Source of the DNA: Talaromyces rugulosus
Lineage: Eukaryota; Ascomycota; Eurotiomycetes; Eurotiales; Trichocomaceae
Assembly (NCBI RefSeq): GCF_013368755.1
Contig: NC_049566.1
Coordinates: forward strand, 3,596,001-3,660,000
Length of the DNA: 64,000 nucleotides
Direction of reading: 5' to 3'
The translations under genes were made by a program, and so were the position numbers. Shown here piece after piece: positions 11,119 through 20,648 of this stretch. The notes beneath the pieces are model-generated. The model saw only the letters and a list, made by a program, of their open reading frames with translations. It had not been told where the DNA came from and made no database searches. Within the stretch, counting starts at the first letter, position 1, and the number at the start of each line of letters is the position of its first letter.

Positions 11119-11323
11119 GTTGGGTCCAACTGTCGAGAAACTCTTTTTCTCTGCGTTCTTGTCTAGCTTTCGGGGTTTCCGACCAAGCTAGCTGAACCGG
11201 TGAGAATGAGCGTATGTGTCAACTATTCAAAGACTTAGATCCCTGCTGCAGAATGCAAATATAGTCATTTGTGTCGATCGCTTGGATTCAGCCGTGGCAA
11301 CAGGGGGGCATCTGCACTCGCTG

Positions 11324-11527
11324 CCTTGCTGCAACATGCAGATGCCACTCAATGTTTGCGTCAAACCTTGGCTCGGATAGGAAATGCTGACGTGCCTGGA
11401 AACCTTCCAAAGCCGCCTCGTACAGAGTCTAAGTAGGCCAGGGTGGACTCCATGACAACCAGCTTCTATGTGTATGCGTTGCCGCTAGCACTAAGCCACT
11501 TGCATATCAGCTGCAGCTGGTAAATAC
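11324..11527 (+). repeat. Direct repeat copy 2
   Basis: This closely matches 10,139-10,341, keeping the reading frame LLQHADATQCLRQTLARIGNA and the terminal PRTESK stop, as well as the non-coding tail. The few changes in the coding part are mostly conservative. The sequence before 11,324 does not continue the match, so the copy is a fragment. Confidence 0.65.
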
Positions 11528-11760
11528 TGTGTCCGACGAGCACTATCCTGAGTTTATTCTGTTGCCGTTGGTACATGTGTAATTAATGACCGAACCATTA
11601 CAGGGAAGCTACTGAGAGAAATTATTTGGCATTCATAATTCAAAAGATTGCATTATCAAACAGAGACGGTTTCGTACCCGCATTAGGTACCCTGAATACT
11701 CCTGATCCTCACTTTGCTGAACTAATTAGTGTTTATTATAAAACAGTTGGTTTCGTTAAC

Positions 11761-12182
11761 TTACATTGTAACGCTTGGGTCACCAAGCCTTTTATCGGAC
11801 GAAACTACCTTATTGCCTTCAAGAGTGTCCCAAAAGATTTTTGCCATGACACTGATATAAATCAGAAGGAGTATTTACTGCTTAATAGAAAGGAACAAAC
11901 CCATCCATTAACCAGACGCCTCTCTCACCCTGTTCCATCTGCTCTAAAAGATCGGTCATACTCGGGTCATCGACCCCAAGGCGAATAGGCTTGTAATCGA
12001 CTGAATGAACGCTAAAAACGAGTCACTTCAAGTTCAAGTTAAAAATTCTTAACTAACCTCTCCACAGGACGGTGTTCTTCGTTATTTCTATACCAACATG
12101 CCCATATGACCACTGTGTCGCCTTGTTTTGGTCGTCTCCCATTCCCACTAGGCGGGCCCGACGGTAATCTTGTTAGTCCCAT
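11761..12182 (-). CDS. FKBP-type prolyl isomerase-like short protein, three exons
   Basis: Exons 12,182-12,058, 12,011-11,901 and 11,851-11,761 join in frame through a 46-bp intron (12,012-12,057, GTTAGT..TTTTAG) and a 49-bp intron (11,852-11,900, TTCTGAT branch, ending ATCAG), giving 108 aa from ATG 12,182. The N-terminal part GNGRRPKQGDTVVIWACWYR closely follows the FKBP start (GNGR.P..GDTV.I.Y.G), and IRLGV..LLEQMEQGERGVW fits the second half (IGVG..VLQMxxGEKA). The FDSS strand and the last aromatic active-site strand of true FKBPs are missing or not recognisable, so it is probably not a full isomerase. Alternatives are a decaying FKBP paralogue or a diverged binding domain. A plus ORF at 11,626-11,988 is its antisense shadow. 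Confidence 0.55.
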
Positions 12183-12447
12183 TCGGCTGGACTTGTATAT
12201 TGAACAGGCAAACAGACGCACAAAATAATGTACAGAAAAAACTTGTCTGTAGGCTGGTTCCTATTATATAACTAATCTCTTTAACTTTGTCTCTGTTTTA
12301 GCCTTCTTGACTGATCTAACTTAGTGTGCTGACAAGAATCCTTGCTCCCGTACAGGGTACAATACGCTATCATCCTGGCCAGCTCATCACCGTCTGGTGA
12401 TTAACACTAGCGACGAAAGCTGAAAACGCAAAGGAGATGGGTAGAAT

Positions 12448-12556
12448 CCTTGCTACGGCATGCAGATACAACTAAGTGGTTATGCCAATCATTGACTCAG
12501 ATAGGAAATTCCGACTTACCAAAAAAGCTTCCAAAGCCACCATCGATAGCGGGATT
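12448..12556 (+). repeat. Direct repeat copy 3, diverged
   Basis: This matches the coding half of copies 1 and 2 at lower identity (gaatccttgct..ggcatgcagata; ctcagataggaaat). Its frame reads LLRHADTTKWLCQSLTQIGN.. and then runs past the usual stop. The non-coding tail shared by the other copies is absent. Confidence 0.55.
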
Positions 12557-12794
12557 AGTTTAAAGAGCTTGAAATAAATGCAGGCCGAGACTCAATGCAA
12601 GGTCAGCGCCACTAACAGACTAAAGCCTGTAAGTGGACCGAACATGCAGGCGCAAAAGCTCGTGTAATATTTAGTGCATCCAGGCTGTATACAACGAGGA
12701 TTAGCAATGTCTGTGCTCGTTACTGAAACTTTTATTCTAGGACTTTTAGAGTTTATTGATTGTATGCTAAGCTATGATAATAATATTAATCGTC

Positions 12795-13595
12795 CTATCT
12801 GAGCTCGCTAACAGGATACTGCACCATTAATCTACTTCTCTCTGCATGTCTGCGCTCTGACCGCTTCTGTTGCGCAGCAGCACAGAGCTTTTCCACGGTA
12901 CCATTTTTGTATCTTCCTTCGTACACCGCATTTGAGGCGTTCTGCAGCTGCTCGTAGCTATATCCAGCCTCTGTCGCGGCATTAACAGCATCGGGAATTT
13001 CTGTAAACTTGCGCCAAGAATGACAATTGAGGGCCCACTGCTTCCGATCAAAAATCGTAACTACTAAGTCCGTATGGGCAAATATGACTTCAATAAAGGT
13101 AGTTCCCTAATGAAGAGTCAATTGTAAGTGATAGTATGGACGCGGTGAGGATAGGTCTTACCTCGTATTTGGAAGAGCTAGATGTCCCTAGCTCATTGTC
13201 TTTTTGATCATCGTCATCGCCTTGCGATTGAGAGCTATTACTGGACTGGAGCCAGCCTAAACACGCAAAAATCTCTGACAAGGAAGCCATATCGCTTGCG
13301 AAGTGGTTGGCTCGGGCTTCTGGTAGGAAGTGGAGCCCTATAATTGAGGAATGAAACAAGGATTCGAAAACAGCTTTCGATGTACAGCCTAAGTAGTCCG
13401 GATTGAAATAATGCAAGGCTGAAGGGCGTTGGTGTTCGTGTTTAACTCGGAGGAGGAGGAGGAGCGCCGGGCTTCTTTACACCAGTAATATCGTATGATC
13501 CTCTGCTCATTATCCAGCAAAAGAAACGAAGGCGAGCTGAGGTGGTCTGTGTTGAATTGCGTTGAACTTGGGACAAGGCTGACATTTTTATACAC
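12795..13595 (-). pseudogene. Two-exon unrecognised gene with apparent frameshift in a GGA tract
   Basis: Exon 2 (13,106-12,795) joins in phase 0 over a canonical 55-bp intron (13,107-13,161, GTAAGA, TTGAC branch, TTAG) to an upstream frame coding HYFNPDYLGCTSKAVFESLF.. and MASLSEIFACLGWLQSS. Going further upstream this frame meets a stop, while another frame (13,595-13,389, SSPSFLLLDNEQRIIRYYWC) takes over. The switch lies around the (GGA)n tract at 13,449-13,465, so one indel there would join them. No splice pair in that interval restores phase. A shorter intact protein could start at the in-frame ATG of MASLSEIF near 13,290. The C-terminal part is helical and charged (VEKLCAAAQQKRSERRHAERSR). 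No family recognised. Confidence 0.5.
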
Positions 13596-13599
13596 ATCG

Positions 13600-14250
13600 T
13601 ACTCCTGGTGATGAGCTTCATATTGCCTATTTTAGCAATACGTCGCTTAGAGAAGAGCAGGCGATGGACCCGGCGAGTAAGCTATCATTAATGGTAACTA
13701 ACATGCTTCATAGTGTAAAATTCGTAAAACAAATGAGATCCACATGAGAGTAATTCCAGTTCACATTTAGATTAAAGCACGTGGCTAAAATAAATGCAGC
13801 TATGATATCCAAGATGATGCCCCTTAGCGATAACTCATTGGGTTGGGAGGAGCAAGAGGTTTAGATTGTTTCATTTATTCTATCTGCTCCACCCAAGTAA
13901 AGTAAAAATACGTCGCATAACCGAGCAATAAACGGGAGGTCCAGGAAAACTGAACCTTATGCATGCTCCGCAATTTTTTTATGCGAAGGTATGCGCATTT
14001 CCGCTTTGGGAAAATCTCTTTGTTGCCAAAGAGATTTACTTAACTAGGGGATAGTTAGGTGGGTTTAGCGGCTTAGCCACACCCGCTTTGTCCGCTTCGG
14101 GAGTGATTAGTCTAAATGCGCCTTTCCTCCATGAGATAATCCCGCACCTGGCTATAAAGACGTGTCAAGATGTCCCTAATCCTAACTTGATATCCAGCAA
14201 TCCGCTTACACCTGATTTGAAAGACGTTGAACCATCTATAGAACATTCTC
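13600..14250. other. Intergenic region, no supported gene
   Basis: Mixed-composition sequence with a short T tract near 13,970. A 67-codon plus ORF at 14,088-14,291 starts without an ATG and overlaps the proposed leader intron of the next gene. Nothing else is seen. Confidence 0.4.
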
Positions 14251-14252
14251 TG

Positions 14253-14302
14253 GTACTAATATTATATCGTTCACTTTTCAGTAATTACTAACTGTTAAAT
14301 AG
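14253..14302 (+). promoter_or_regulatory. Probable 5'-leader intron of the small Cys protein gene
   Basis: A 50-bp GT..AG segment starts GTACTA and ends with an ACTAAC branch site and AAATAG, just 5 bp before the ATG at 14,308. It is best read as an intron in the 5' UTR; without transcripts this is inference. Confidence 0.4.
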
Positions 14303-14307
14303 CAAAA

Positions 14308-14520
14308 ATGTGCTGGGAAAGAAAGAAAACCCGCGCCATGTTCCCTGACTGCAAAGAGAAGAGCAAAGGAACTTGTGTCTTATTCGATCCCACGCATGAC
14401 CACATTCAATGGTGTGAGGAGGCCGAGAAAAGGGGCAGCATTTGCAACCCCGTGACTCCAACATCGCAAGCGAGTTCGACGAGGCGCGGCGTGAATTGTC
14501 CAGCCCATCGCAATAAATGA
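14308..14520 (+). CDS. Small cysteine-containing hypothetical protein
   Basis: The 70-aa frame opens at an ATG in good fungal context (AGCAAAAATG) and contains six cysteines (positions about 2, 15, 23, 36, 46 and 64), many lysines and arginines, and no signal peptide. The spaced cysteines and a final CPAH resemble small fungal proteins with a metal-binding or disulfide-free Cys pattern, but I cannot name a family. It is isolated from its neighbours by about 1 kb on each side. Confidence 0.45.
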   Translation: MCWERKKTRAMFPDCKEKSKGTCVLFDPTHDHIQWCEEAEKRGSICNPVTPTSQASSTRRGVNCPAHRNK

Positions 14521-15551
14521 GTCAAGTAGCAATTGTTATCTCGTCGCAGGTTCCATTTGAAAGAAGTCTTGTGGGCTATTAGTGTGACGGAAGATGAGGT
14601 GTTAAAAACAAGTTTCGGGACGATGTCATTCAGACTATAGGATGCTGGATCAGTTTCTTAGCTTTTTACGTATGAACTAAGTAACAAATCTTCGTGCGAT
14701 ATATCGTTCAAAGTCAGTCATAAACAGTCAATCTACACCTTCCAAAGCGGCCAATACCCCGGGATTAAAATCGTTCCGCATAGCCTTAGATCCGTCTAGA
14801 ATGGAAGCCATGCTTCGGGATCTTGCTGGGTGATCTAGTGAAAGATTACTCATGTTTCGAGTATAACTTTGTTGTTGTTTTTATATATATAGTTTTAGAC
14901 CGGCAGACTCCATAGTTTGAATTTGATGTTTGTATTGTTTGCATCCTGTACCTGATAAATTCCCGCAAGATATGTCGACCGGTAGGGTGCTTACTAACCG
15001 AATCGGCCACTAGTTCAGTTCTGCGCAGCTTATCCTGCTTAGGGACGTCAAACGTGATCCCCATATATTATTGGGATTATTCGAGTGGATCAAATTAGTG
15101 AGGAAACCCCTATATAAATCGATACAATAACCATGTAAATTAGAATAGTATGCTCATAGATTACATCAATTTGACACACGTTATTACCCCAAATTCGCGT
15201 CAAGTCCGCCTTATTATTAAGCAGTGCCAAGATCCCGCAGTTTGACAAGAGAATACAATCACGTGATCGTGAGAACAGTCCGAATGCCTGTTTTAGTAAC
15301 ATCCCAACACACCATACTCATGACTCTTGGCTCAACATGTATATACAGTGGCAAATTCACTAAATGCAGCTGGCTAATAGTTTACTATTTTTCAAGCCAT
15401 AAATTCTTTAGGTCTCTTATATATTCCGGAAATAAACCACCTGCTATCTCAGATCGATGTTTGTTTTGTTTGCATCTTCTGCATTATTTAAGTATCCGCG
15501 CCTACCTCTTGGTTTATAAATTATCCAATCCAGTTGCTGTTTTCTATTCCT
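14521..15551. other. Intergenic region upstream of the kinase gene
   Basis: No gene is supported. Short ORFs (under 120 codons) on both strands lack domains. This stretch must include the kinase promoter; no clear TATA box or operator was picked out. Confidence 0.4.
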
Positions 15552-16493
15552 ATGATGTCGTCCCCTTTCGTCGATAATAAAGGCAATACTATTCCTCAGG
15601 AAAATGTTCTCGGGAGTGGAGCTACTGCAGTTGTTCTGCTGCAAAATGGGGTAGCTGTCAAAACCCCTTTAAGATATATCTGGAGCTCAGACTCCGATGT
15701 CCAAGCCAACATTGAAAGCCTTAGGCGTGAACAAGATATTTATCGTCGCTTGCAAGTCTCTGGAGATTACCGTTCTAGCGGAGTTGTCCGTTGCATTGAG
15801 TTTTCAACCGAAGCTACACAGCTTGCTTATATGGCTAATGGAGATCTTCGGGCTTATCTTGCAAAGCATTGCCCTCCTCATCAGCTCCAACTCACATGGT
15901 TCCAAGAGATGGCTGATACACTTAGTTATATCCATGATAGACGTGTACTTGTCGCAGACATTGCCAGCCGAAATTTTCTTCTCGATCCCGATCTATGTCT
16001 AAAATTTTGCGATTTTTCGGAAGCTTCTCTCCTCCCTTTGGATTCCGACATGGAGGGTGTGGATGACAATGGATTTACAACACAAATTGATATTGGCCTC
16101 CTTGGAACGGTCATGTATGAAGTTGTGACTGGTAATAAGTGTGAAATCGACCTCTTTAAAGATAACGATCCCACTGATGGCCGAGCCTATTGGCCAGAGA
16201 GGAAGTTTTTACCAAGCACACATGGTATCTGGCTTGGGTTTATTATCGAAGGCTGCTGGAATGGTGAATTTCAAAGTGCCCACAGTCTTCTGCAAGCATT
16301 GAATGCCGTCGATTTACGCTCCTCGTCTCCGATCTCTCGATCGCGCACCATCCAATTTCTTTTTTCAATCAAAAAATATATCAGACAGCGACCGATTTCG
16401 ACTATTCTTGGCGTGTTAGGCGTGATAGCGTGCACTCTATTTGCTGGGAAAAAGTTATTTTTTACTTTACGTGGCTTCTGTATTACTTTTTGA
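15552..16493 (+). CDS. Kinase-like protein with C-terminal membrane helix
   Basis: Single-exon frame of 313 aa from ATG 15,552 (a second ATG follows at 15,555). It has a protein-kinase fold in order: glycine loop GSGATAVV, the lysine strand VAVKTP, a C-helix with RREQDIYRRL, the catalytic loop VLVADIASRNFLL and the metal loop KFCDFSEAS. The usual HRD reads VAD and DFG reads DFS, yet the Asp and Asn of the catalytic loop and the Asp of DFx remain, so activity is possible. The lobe after DFx is short. Residues near the C-terminus form one hydrophobic helix (ISTILGVLGVIACTLFAG) followed by Lys-Lys, suggesting a tail anchor. This resembles the small FunK/TKL-like kinases common in accessory fungal DNA. 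Its substrate is unknown. Confidence 0.85.
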   Translation: MMSSPFVDNKGNTIPQENVLGSGATAVVLLQNGVAVKTPLRYIWSSDSDVQANIESLRREQDIYRRLQVSGDYRSSGVVRCIEFSTEATQLAYMANGDLRAYLAKHCPPHQLQLTWFQEMADTLSYIHDRRVLVADIASRNFLLDPDLCLKFCDFSEASLLPLDSDMEGVDDNGFTTQIDIGLLGTVMYEVVTGNKCEIDLFKDNDPTDGRAYWPERKFLPSTHGIWLGFIIEGCWNGEFQSAHSLLQALNAVDLRSSSPISRSRTIQFLFSIKKYIRQRPISTILGVLGVIACTLFAGKKLFFTLRGFCITF

Positions 16494-17376
16494 CTTATTT
16501 CCTTATATGATTCCTTTGGAAAATGCACGTTTCTCAACCTAACATAATTACTTGGAAATGAACACTGTAGAATTGCCCGAGATATGTTTTTGCTAAGGCT
16601 TGGTCAATGTGTGAGTAGTTATCGTTTGCATTTGTAAAGTCAGTGTACAAGGAAGGAATTCTGTCGATAAAACAGGGAAAAAACTGCGATAGATATTTAC
16701 TGTACGTGAGGCAGGGTAATGTTTAACAAATCGGTTTATGAGGGCGAACTAGTACGAAGCGTTGTATAGACTTATCTCTTTTACCGCACTTGCACGTTTC
16801 CTTGACGGACCGGGCGAATTGACACAACCTGCCGCTCTGGAGCTCGTTTCTCCCTGCTTGATGATTCCATCTCGGGTTAACTTACTACAAAAATGGGTGT
16901 ATGAAGTCTTTGCCCACTGTAGAATGTTTCAGGGTTGGTTGTTTGGCTCTTCAGACTTTTTGCGGCTGCAGGTGGCGTGAAGCTGCTGCCCGGTATGTTG
17001 TTTGGCAGGTGTCCCTGTATGGAATAGCCCAAGACTCAGTTACATGAAAGTTTCCCTATAAATTCGTCTGGGGGACCACGGCCCATTGTTATGTGATTGG
17101 TTCATTTTGGATTAGTAAGGTAAATTTTTTCCGACATTAGTATCAATACACGTGATGAAAAGTGGGGTCTGATCCTCGTGATGCAATTTCGTGCCCAATG
17201 CCTCTCTACAAGCTTTCCCCCTCCAACATTCCCCTCTAACTCATGGTTGATTCATACATCGTGCTGAGGGTATTTTTACAAAATCTAATGTTTTTGAAAG
17301 TTCTCTTTGCTGACAAGATTCGTTTCAGGCATCCGCCGCCGATTGCATTACTCGGTAGCTGCCCGTTTTTGCCGGG
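16494..17376. other. Intergenic region, no supported gene
   Basis: A 72-codon plus frame (16,762-16,980) has no ATG and no domain. A TATA-like ctataaatt is present near 17,057, about 320 bp ahead of the next gene. Nothing else recognised. Confidence 0.4.
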
Positions 17377-17845
17377 ATGAATCCTATCCAGCTTCCTACC
17401 GCCGCCGAAGAAGTTCGCAAGGGCATAAAAGAGATGATACCTGAGACAGCAACTTCTCCGAATAACCTACCTGAGATAACAGCGGAAATACGTGATGATG
17501 GGAACAAGACTTACCTGGGAGAATCGCCTGTGGGAAAGCTACTTGCGAAAAAGATATCTCTCCTCACGAAAGAAATGCTCATTGGTGATGTACGCACATC
17601 TGGTATATTCTAGAGTTAGAGACGTTGAACTGATTGAGGATTAGAACTGGGGTTGGCACCTGGTCTATTTTTCAAACACCACCGAACTTAGGAATGATCG
17701 GAAGCAAGGATTTCTGATTCCACTCTCTGAACAAATCACCTTGACACCTGGGGGGATATTAAAAGAAGGCTTTTACACGAAGATTGCAACGGAGCCGGTA
17801 GTCAATTCGGGAGCGACTATTATATTTATTGTTCCCCGCCAGTGA
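17377..17845 (+). CDS. Small two-exon hypothetical protein (137 aa)
   Basis: Exon 1 (17,377-17,589, from ATG) and exon 2 (17,645-17,845, TGA) join in phase 0 across a 55-bp intron (GTACGC, AACTGAT branch, GGATTAG). The intron removes an in-frame TAG. Exon 1 is helical and charged, ending LLTKEMLIGD; exon 2 is strand-rich, starting NWGWHLVYFSNTTE and including GFLIPLSEQITLTPGG and a hydrophobic end IIFIVPRQ. No signal peptide. I do not recognise the family; the strand-rich second half could be a beta-barrel or ligand-binding fold, which is a guess. Confidence 0.55.
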
Positions 17846-17984
17846 GCGGAAGTAGGAACGCTGAGGTCATATGTTCGTTTATTTTCTTATAAATACAATA
17901 TATCCACATCCATAGATTTTGAATATTATGCTCACTTCGTGTATATCTTCGTCCTGTCGTAAGGCTTGCTAGTATAAAGATTTT

Positions 17985-19994
17985 TTAAGCCACCAAAACA
18001 GAAGGTATGAATGACTGGCCGGAAAGGTTTTGCTGCTGATCCAAATATGTCGCTGTACTACAGGGTGCATTGGATAATATTTGTGCCGGATCCTGGCTCC
18101 CAGTCGAATTTATAGGGTTGTTTGATGCATCTTGCCGGCCAACGGATTGCACCGGCAATTCTGACTGGGGGTGCTCGTGTGTCCCGAACAAGCTCTCCGT
18201 CCTTGCCGCTTCTCCATTTTGTAAGTCAAAGGAATGACAAGGGAGCAGTGTCTGGGGTTTTTCGTGGATGTTAAATGTACTCCCTACCCGTGCCATGGAT
18301 TGTCTATCTTGCAGACCAAGAGATTGTAGTGGCAACATCGACTGTGGGTTCTCGTGTATGTTGAATGTACTTCCAATTCTCATGATGTTTTGTCCGTCTT
18401 GTAAGCCAAAGGACTGACAAGGGAGCAGTGTCTGAGGGTTTTCGTGTATGTTAAATGTACTCCCTACCCGTGCCATGGATTGTCTTTCTTGCAGACTAAG
18501 AGATTGTAGTGGCAACATCGACTGTGGGTTCTCGTGTATATTGAATGTGCTCCCCATCCGTGCCATGGCATCTTGTCCTTGCAGGCCAGTGGGGTGTAGT
18601 GGCAACATCGACTGTGGGTTCTCATGTATGTTGAATGTGCTCCCCATCCATGCCATGTCATCTTGTTCTTGCAGGCCAGTGGGGTGTAGTGGCAACATCG
18701 ACTGTGGGTTCTCATGTATGTTGAATGTGCTCCCCATCCATGCCATGTCATCTTGTTCTTGCAGACCAGGGGTATGTAAAGGGAGTACTGTCTGGCTGTT
18801 GTCCTGTGGAACGAAACTAGAGCCTCCCCGTCTTGCCTCGTCACTTGGATGATTTGTACCGTCTTGCTGAACATTATTTCGTGAACCTGACACGGCTGTC
18901 GTCAACTTGTTTGACTGTGGCGCCGACCCACGCTGTTCCACACGGAAGTATTGCGTATACTGTATATTTTGGCCTGCAATCTCCGGTCAGTCATTGCTCC
19001 AAATAACGTGACTTGGGACAATATTATTCACAAAATTCTGAATCCGAGTCTTGAATGAAATCCTCGATTGACATCCAAATTTTGGCCCATAAAACGCCGA
19101 ACACGTCGGCTGCAAGTTTTTCTAAGCCAGCTTTACCTTGCACGTCTAGAATGCCGCGATTTTTGATCCTCTGGATTTCTTGGTCCCTGCCTGTTCCAGT
19201 GTATTTTAAAACCCGTATACTTCATAGTTGTCAGCGATTTTGAACCACGGCCTTGCATCCAAGTAAACATACAACTCATCATGGCAGTCCGCAGGGAGAC
19301 AAAACAGATTGCCTAGATGCGAGTCCTCATAGGTAGTGCAACTTCCGATACTTCGGCACAGTGCTTCAATCCTCCCACCTAGATCTGTCCACTGGGCAAT
19401 CTTGCGTTTGATGCTATCCAAGTCACAATCTACCACGCCTGACCTTGATATTATCTGTGCCATATTGTCGACATTATTTGAACGCATATAACGCAGGTTT
19501 AATCTTTCTTTTAACCGATGGAATGCGATTTTCAGGAAGCGGGCACGAATAGTGTTGATGATCATTCTGCAGTCTAATTGCTGAAGATATTGGTAGACTT
19601 GACTAACAGGCGAAGATTCCAGATCTAGCGCATTGTCACTCTCCATGAAAAAGGATAATGGATTTTGGCTGCATTGCGGTACGATAGCTTCTACAGCCTG
19701 TGAAACAGTTATCATTGACGTATTTGATTCTCGGGAGCGTCTACTCCCAGTTTTTTGACCAGCTTTTTGTGGCTTTCGGCCAATGCTTCGCCTGGTCTTC
19801 TCAGGAATTTGTGCCCATAGCTCCCGAAGAGAACGCACAAACTGATTGATCTTAGCCTATGTTGCGACTTTATGAGGGGGCCTTACCTTTGGTTCGGAGA
19901 GTAACGCATCGACATCTATTCTTTCATTTATTCCAGCTTTGCGACGTGCTTTGGACAGGACGTCGATTATTACTTCACTATCAGATAAGTACAT
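17985..19994 (-). pseudogene. 30-residue tandem-repeat protein gene with one apparent frameshift
   Basis: Three exons: 19,994-19,887 (ATG, MYLSDSEVIIDVLSKARRKAG), 19,841-19,032 and 18,973-17,985. The introns are 45 bp (19,842-19,886, GTAAGG..CAG) and 58 bp (18,974-19,031, CTGAC branch, TTGCAG). Exon lengths sum to one base short of a multiple of three. Exon 2 breaks at about 19,206-19,215, where the frame ends NYEVYGF-stop while the neighbouring frame continues KYTGTGRDQEIQRIK to the donor. The N-terminal half is basic and helical; the C-terminal half has six near-perfect copies of a unit with GSTFNIHENPQSMLPL followed by a variable LQ..QxMARM. No family recognised. A one-base deletion is the simplest reading; an assembly error is possible. 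Confidence 0.6.
18240..18790 (-). repeat. 90-bp coding minisatellite
   Basis: Tandem 90-bp units encode the GSTFNIHENPQ repeats. Starts of ttgaatgtgctcc-type motifs fall near 18,361, 18,451, 18,540, 18,630 and 18,720, and the last two full units are almost identical in DNA. Such near-identity suggests recent expansion or homogenisation, so copy number probably varies between strains. Confidence 0.85.
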
Positions 19995-19999
19995 TGCAG

Positions 20000-20640
20000 C
20001 GAGTGCGGAAGGTACGCAAGAGACGGATTTTTCGTATGTGGAGAATGGCCGTGGGATCTGGAGTCGCGAGGGGTAAATAAGCAGAGGTTGATCACACCAC
20101 CCTCGATTATGTTGCTTCAGCTAGGTTAGCTATTAGTAATCGCATGCGTTTATGCAAAGGGGTCAGTGTCATCCAATGAAAATTTACTACCACAGCCACA
20201 GGGTCCATGCGGTGTTAGTTATATCGCCAATCAAAAGCAGTGCCTACCCGTGAATCACTGACAACCCATGATCAAAGTGATCAATCAATGCTTGGCAGTG
20301 ATGAACGCCACATTTTTTCGCATATCAAGCACGTAAGGTAGGTAGAGTTGCCTTTAATCAAAGGCTACGTTAGCGTTGATTCCTAATAGTCGTCAGAAGC
20401 CAAACCGAAACAAGTTATATAGCCTAGCGCTTAATTAGCTCTGCCTCTTCTGGCTGGCCTATCAATTGAATTTTTTTTTATATATAAAATTCCGATACCG
20501 ATGCTTCATCTATCTCCTATTGATGGGTGGACTAGAGAAATTATGTGATCAGGACTCTGTCCTTGTCCTTATTCGAGCAACACACTTAACAATCAAGGTC
20601 CTTCATTCAAATACAGAACAGATTTAGACGGAGAAATTCA
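20000..20640. other. Intergenic region between two convergent/tandem minus genes
   Basis: No gene is supported. This contains the promoter side of the repeat-protein gene and the 3' flank of the chromodomain-like gene. An AT tract lies at about 20,470-20,490. Confidence 0.4.
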
Positions 20641-20648
20641 AGACAATT

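Noticed and set aside
11626..11988. 120-codon plus ORF
   Set aside because: It has no ATG and is antisense to the better supported spliced FKBP-like gene.
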